A DNA stretch of 64,000 nt from Eurosta solidaginis. Lineage: Eukaryota; Arthropoda; Insecta; Diptera; Tephritidae. Positions within the stretch are counted from its first letter, which is position 1, and every line of letters begins with the position of its first letter. The stretch spans positions 186,001 through 250,000 of the forward strand of contig NW_027136909.1 in NCBI RefSeq assembly GCF_040869045.1. Reading direction: 5' to 3'. Position numbers and translations under genes: made by a program. Below the pieces are notes generated by a model. It was not told the origin of the DNA and did not search any database. It saw only the letters and a list, made by a program, of their open reading frames with translations. This document shows, piece after piece, positions 59,140 through 64,000 of this stretch.

Positions 59140-62100
59140 AGATAGAATCGATTTTATTTTTGCAGATGATAGGTTTTTATGTGTATATTAATCCACAAGC
59201 TGATACAAGGTTCTATCGTTAACGGTTCAATGTCTACGTCAAGGTGGGTGGGGTTAACCGACTAAAAGGGATAAGTATCCATATCTATTGAACCAAGCAA
59301 GATAGAATCGATTTTATTTTTGCAGATGATAGGTTTTTATGTGTATATTAATCCACAAGCTGATCCAAGGTTCTAACGTTAACGGTTCAGTTTCTACGTG
59401 AAAGTGGGTGGGGTTAACCGACTAAAAGGTATAAGTGTCCATATCTATTGAACCAAGCAAGATAGAATAGATTTTGTTTCTGCAGATGATAGGTTTTTAT
59501 GTGTATATTAATCCACGAGCTGATACAAGGTTCTACCGTTAACGGTACAATTTCTACGTCAAAGTGGGTTGGGTTAACCGACTAAAAGGGATAAGTATCC
59601 ATATCTATTGAACCAAGCAAGATAGAATCGATTTTATTTTTGCAGATGATAGGTTTTTATGTGTATATTAATCCACAAGCTGATCCAAGGTTCTAACGTT
59701 AACGGTTCAGTTTCTACGTGAAAGTGGGTGGGGTTAACCGACTAAAAGGTATAAGTGTCCATATCTATTGAACCAAGCAAGATAGAATAGATTTTGTTTC
59801 TGCAGATGATAGGTTTTTATGTGTATATTAATCCACAAGCTGATACAAGGTTTTATCGTTAACGGTTCAATTTCTACGTCAAAGTGGATGGGGTTAACCG
59901 ACTAAAAGGGATAAGTGTCCATATCTATTGTGGGTGTAGTTAACCGACTAAAAGGGATAAGTGTCCATATCTATTGAACCAAGCAAGATGGAATCGATCT
60001 TGTTTTTGCAGATGATAGGTTTTTATGTGAGTATTAATCCACCAGCTGATACAAGCTTCTATCGTTAACGGTTCAATGTCTACGTCAAGGTGGGTGGGGT
60101 TAACCGACTAAAAGGGATAAGTATCCATATCTATTGAACCAAGCAAGATAGAATCGATTTTGTTTTTGCGGATGAAAGCTTTTTATGTGCATATTAATCC
60201 ACAAGCTGACCCAAGACTCTATCTTTAATGGTTCAATTTCTACGTCATAGTGGGTGGGGTTAACCGACTAAAAGGGATAAGTGTCCATATCTATTGAACC
60301 AAGCAAGATAGAATCGATTTTATTTTTGCAGATGATAGGTTTTTATGTGTATATTAATCCACAAGCTGATACAAGGTTCTATCGTTAACGGTTCAATGTC
60401 TACGTCAAGGTGGGTGGGGTTAACCGACTAAAAGGGATAAGTATCCATATCTATTGAACCAAGCAAGATAGAATCGATTTTGTTTTTGCAGATGATAGGT
60501 TTTTATGTGTATATTAACCCACAAGCTTATACAAGGTTCTATCGTTAACGGTTCAATGTCTACGTCAAGGTGGGTGGGGTTAACCGACTAAAAGGGATAA
60601 GTGTCCATATCTATTGAACCAAGCAAGATAGGATCGATTTTGTTTTTGCAGATGATAGGTTTTTATGTGTATATTAATCCACAAGCTGATACAAGGTTCT
60701 ATCTTTAACGGTTCAATTTCTACGTCAAAGTGGGTGGGGTTAACCGACTAAAAGGGATAAGTGTCCATATCTATTGAACCAAGCAAGATAGAATCGATTT
60801 TATTTTTGCAGATGATAGGTTTTTATGTGTATATTAATCCACAAGCTGATACAAGGTTCTATCTTTAACGGTTCAATTTCTACGTCAAAGTGGGTGGGGT
60901 TAACCGACTAAAAGGGATAAGTGTCCATATCTATTGAACCAAGCAAGATAGGATCGATTTTGTTTTTGCAGATGATAGGTTTTTATGTGTATATTAACCC
61001 ACAAGCTTATACAAGGTTCTATCGTTAACAGTTCAATGTCTACGTCAAGGTGGGTGGGGTTAACCGACTAAAAGGGATAAGTGTCCATATCTATTGAACC
61101 AAGCAAGATAGGATCGATTTTGTTTTTGCAGATGATAGGTTTTTATGTGTATATTAATCCACAAGCTGATACAAGGTTCTATCGTTAACGGTTCAATGTC
61201 TACGTCAAGGTGGGTGGGGTTAACCGACTAAAAGGGATAAGTGTCCATATCTATTGAACCAAGCAAGATAGGATCGATTTTGTTTTTGCAGATGATAGGT
61301 TTTTATGTGTATATTAACCCACAAGCTTATACAAGGTTCTATCGTTAACGGTTCAATTTCTACGTCAAAGTGGATGGGGTTAACCGACTAAAAGGGATAA
61401 GTGTCCATATCTATTGAACCAAGCAAGATGGAATCGATCTTGTTTTTGCAGATGATAGGTTTTTATGTGAGTATTAATCCACAAGCTGATCCAAGGTTCT
61501 ATCGTTAACGGTTCAATTTCTACGTCAAAGTGGGTGGGGTTAACCGACTAAAAGGGATAAGTGTCCATATCTATTGAACCAAGCAAGATAGAATCGATTT
61601 TATTTTTGCAGATGATAGGTTTTTATGTGAATATTAATCCACAAGCTGATACAAGGTTCTATCTTTAACGGTTCAATTTCTACGTCAAAGTGGGTGGGGT
61701 TAACCGACTAAAAGGGATAAGTGTCCATATCTATTGAACCAAGCGAGATAGAATCGATTTTATTTTGCAGATGGTAGGTTTTTATGTGTATATTAATCCA
61801 CAAGCTGATCCAAGGTTCTATCGCTAACGGTTCAATTTCTACGTCATACTGGGTGGGGTTAACCGACTAAAAGGGATAAGCGTCCATATCTATTGAACCA
61901 AGCAAGATAGAATCGAAATTATTTTTGCAGATGGTAGGTTTTCATGTGTATATTAATCCACAAGCTGATACAAGGTTCTATCTTTAACGGTTCAATTTCT
62001 ACGTCAAAGTGGGTGGGGTTAACCGACTAAAAGGGATAAGTGTCCATATCTATTGAACCAAGCGAGATAGAATCGATTTTATTTTGCAGATGGTAGGTTT

Positions 62101-64000
62101 TTATGTGTATATTAATCCACAAGCTGATCCAAGGTTCTATCGCTAACGGTTCAATTTCTACGTCATACTGGGTGGGGTTAACCGACTAAAAGGGATAAGT
62201 GTCCATATCTATTGAACGAAGCAAGATAGAATCGATTTTATTTTTGCAGATGATAGGTTTTTATGTGTATATTAATCCGCAAGCTGATACAAGGTTCTAT
62301 CTTTAACGGTTCAATTTCTACGTCAAAGTGGGTGGGGTTAACCGGCTAAAAGGGATAAGTGTCCATATCTATTGAACCAAGCAAGATAGGATCGATTTTG
62401 TTTTTGCAGATGATAGGTTTTTATGTGTATATTAATCCACAAGCTGATACAAGGTTCTATCGTTAACGGTTCAATGTCTACGTCAAGGTGGGTGGGGTTA
62501 ACCGACTAAAAGGGTTAAGTGTCCATATCTATTGAACCAAGCAAGATAGGATCGATTTTGTTTTTGCAGATGATAGGTTTTTATGTGTATATTAACCCAC
62601 AAGCTTATACAAGGTTCTATCCTTAACGGTTCAATTTCTACGTCAAAGTGGATGGGGTTAACCGACTAAGAGGGATAAGTGTCCATATCTATTGTGGGTG
62701 TGGTTAACCGACTAAAAGGGATAAGTGTCCATATCTATTGAACCAAGCAAAATGGAATCGATCTTGTTTTTGCAGATGATAGGTTTTTATGTGAGTATTA
62801 ATCCACAAGCTGATCCAAGGTTCTATCGTTAACGGTTCAATTTCTACGTCAAAGTGGGTGGGGTTAACCGACTAAAAGGGATAAGTATCCATATCTATTG
62901 AACCAAGCGAGATAGAATCGATCTTGTTTTTGCAGATGATAGGTCTTTATTTGTATATTAATCCACAAGCTGATCCAAGGCTCTATCTTAAATGGTTCAA
63001 TTTCTACGTCATAGTGGGTGGGGTTAACCGACTAAAAAGGATAAGTATACATATCTATTGAACCAAGCAAGATAGAATCGATTTTATTTTTGCAGATGGT
63101 AGGTTTTTATGTGTATATTAATCCACAAGCTGATCCAAGGCTCTATCTTAAATGGTTCAATTTCTACGTCATAGTGGGTGGGGTTAACCGACTAAAAAGG
63201 ATAAGTATACATATCTATTGAACCAAGCAAGATAGAATCGATTTTGTTTTTGCAGATGATAGGTTTTTATGTGTATATTAACCCACAAGCTTATACAAGG
63301 TTCTATCGTTAACGGTTCAATGTCTACGTCAAGGTGGGTGGGGTTAACCGACTAAAAGGGATAAGTGTCCATATCTATTGAACCAAGCAAGATAGGATCG
63401 ATTTTGTTTTTGCAGATGATAGGTTTTTATGTGTATATTAATCCACAAGCTGATACAAGGTTCTATCTTTAACGGTTCAATTTCTACGTCAAAGTGGGTG
63501 GGGTTAACCGACTAAAAGGGATAAGTGTCCATATCTATTGAACCAAGCAAGATAGAATCGATTTTATTTTTGCAGATGATAGGTTTTTATGTGTATATTA
63601 ATCCACAAGCTGATACAAGGTTCTATCTTTAACGGTTCAATTTCTACGTCAAAGTGGGTGGGGTTAACCGACTAAAAGGGATAAGTGTCCATATCTATTG
63701 AACCAAGCAAGATAGGATCGATTTTGTTTTTGCAGATGATAGGTTTTTATGTGTATATTAACCCACAAGCTTATACAAGGTTCTATCGTTAACGGTTCAA
63801 TTTCTACGTCAAAGTGGATGGGGTTAACCGACTAAAAGGGATAAGTGTCCATATCTATTGAACCAAGCAAGATGGAATCGATCTTGTTTTTGCAGATGAT
63901 AGGTTTTTATGTGAGTATTAATCCACAAGCTGATCCAAGGTTCTATCGTTAACGGTTCAATTTCTACGTCAAAGTGGGTGGGGTTAACCGACTAAAAGGG
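59140..64000. repeat. Regular 160-bp satellite domain at the right end
   Basis: Monomers here are mostly plain 160-bp units, with only two or three of the 46-bp partial pieces (near 59930 and 62690) and none of the 143-bp type seen. Private variants (tcaatgtctacg, gatcttgtttttgc, cccacaagcttat, taggatcg) are shared among neighbours. A 159-bp form with tttattttgcag occurs at 61741 and again 319 bp later at 62060. The pair of aaaaaggataagtatacat monomers near 63030 and 63190 is a single-monomer duplication. Confidence 0.85.
60301..60460. repeat. Representative standard 160-bp monomer
   Basis: One clean unit, counted from aagcaagata to the next aagcaagata at 60461. It holds in order the ATCGAT site, the T-rich gcagatgatagg segment, attaatccacaagc, cgttaacg, the G-rich gtgggtgggg segment, a GGTTAACC-type site and ccatatctattg. 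The length is not a multiple of three, so no reading frame can run through successive monomers. Neighbouring units at 60461 and beyond have the same spacing. Confidence 0.95.

Larger units (their letters stand above)
52114..64000. repeat. Satellite array, right block (same family)
   Basis: The same satellite resumes directly after the retroelement, in the same orientation and at the monomer phase where the left block stopped. So the element split one array. From 52.1 to about 59 kb the composition resembles the left block, with truncated variants and higher-order blocks. From about 59.1 kb to the end, monomers are mostly plain 160-bp units with private variants (tcaatgtctacgtcaagg, atcgatcttg, acccacaagcttat). 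No gene is seen. The array runs off the right end of the window. Confidence 0.98.

Noticed and set aside
60301..60460. Hammerhead ribozyme encoded by the satellite monomer itself, as in some animal satellites
   Set aside because: I looked for CTGANGA with a following GAAA on both strands of the monomer. The nearest words (ctgatac, ctgatcc) do not fit the core.
60301..60460. CENP-B box or telomere-type repeat in the satellite
   Set aside because: No match to the CENP-B box pattern was seen, and the ggttaacc segments occur once or twice per monomer and are not tandem telomeric hexamers or pentamers.

Overview
The window is almost entirely tandem satellite DNA, about 55.5 of 64 kb, with one 8,475-bp retroelement insertion in the middle. 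There are no cellular genes, tRNAs, rRNAs or bacterial-type operons. The insertion is a Penelope-like element (PLE): a reverse transcriptase with a C-terminal GIY-YIG endonuclease and hammerhead-ribozyme-like motifs. Together these point to an animal nuclear genome and a heterochromatic or pericentromeric-type block. An insect, perhaps a dipteran, is my guess from the AT-rich style and the Penelope-type protein, but the sequence does not prove it.

Layout. (1) 1-43638: satellite array. The basic monomer is 160 bp. Recurrent variants are a 143-bp form (17-bp deletion between TTTTT runs), a 150-bp form (10-bp deletion of the G-rich segment) and an added 46-bp partial monomer. Variants are arranged in nested higher-order repeats, with long near-identical blocks at offsets of about 5,335, 3,324, 4,830, 1,388 and 562 bp. 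(2) 43639-52113: PLE insertion flanked by an 11-bp target-site duplication (gaatcgatttt, 43628-43638 and 52114-52124). It holds a 5'-truncated inverted copy on the minus strand, joined head-to-head to a 5'-truncated plus-strand copy, which is followed in tandem by a full-length plus-strand unit. The unit is exactly 2,996 bp: a 27-bp leader, an 836-codon ORF plus stop, and a 458-bp 3' UTR. (3) 52114-64000: the satellite resumes in the same phase, with the most regular 160-bp monomers at about 59.1-64.0 kb.

PLE protein. The 836-residue protein has an N-terminal coiled-coil-prone stretch, a DKG motif, RT motifs (conserved Asp in SFDVKSLF, the PMGSP motif, the YVDD box), an N/Q-rich linker and a GIY-YIG nuclease with paired Cys and His residues. 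No copy is complete. The minus copy lacks residues 1-77 but is otherwise open. The middle copy lacks residues 1-88 and has a stop at codon 823. The full-length copy has stops at codons 288 and 609. Each 3' UTR carries a compact hammerhead-type core, and the two plus-strand cores are exactly one unit apart.

The most interesting points are the structure of the PLE insertion (foldback junction, 2.7-kb inverted repeat, tandem unit with ribozymes at unit spacing), a paralogous empty site 2,185 bp downstream that documents the insertion, and the layered higher-order duplication history of the satellite.
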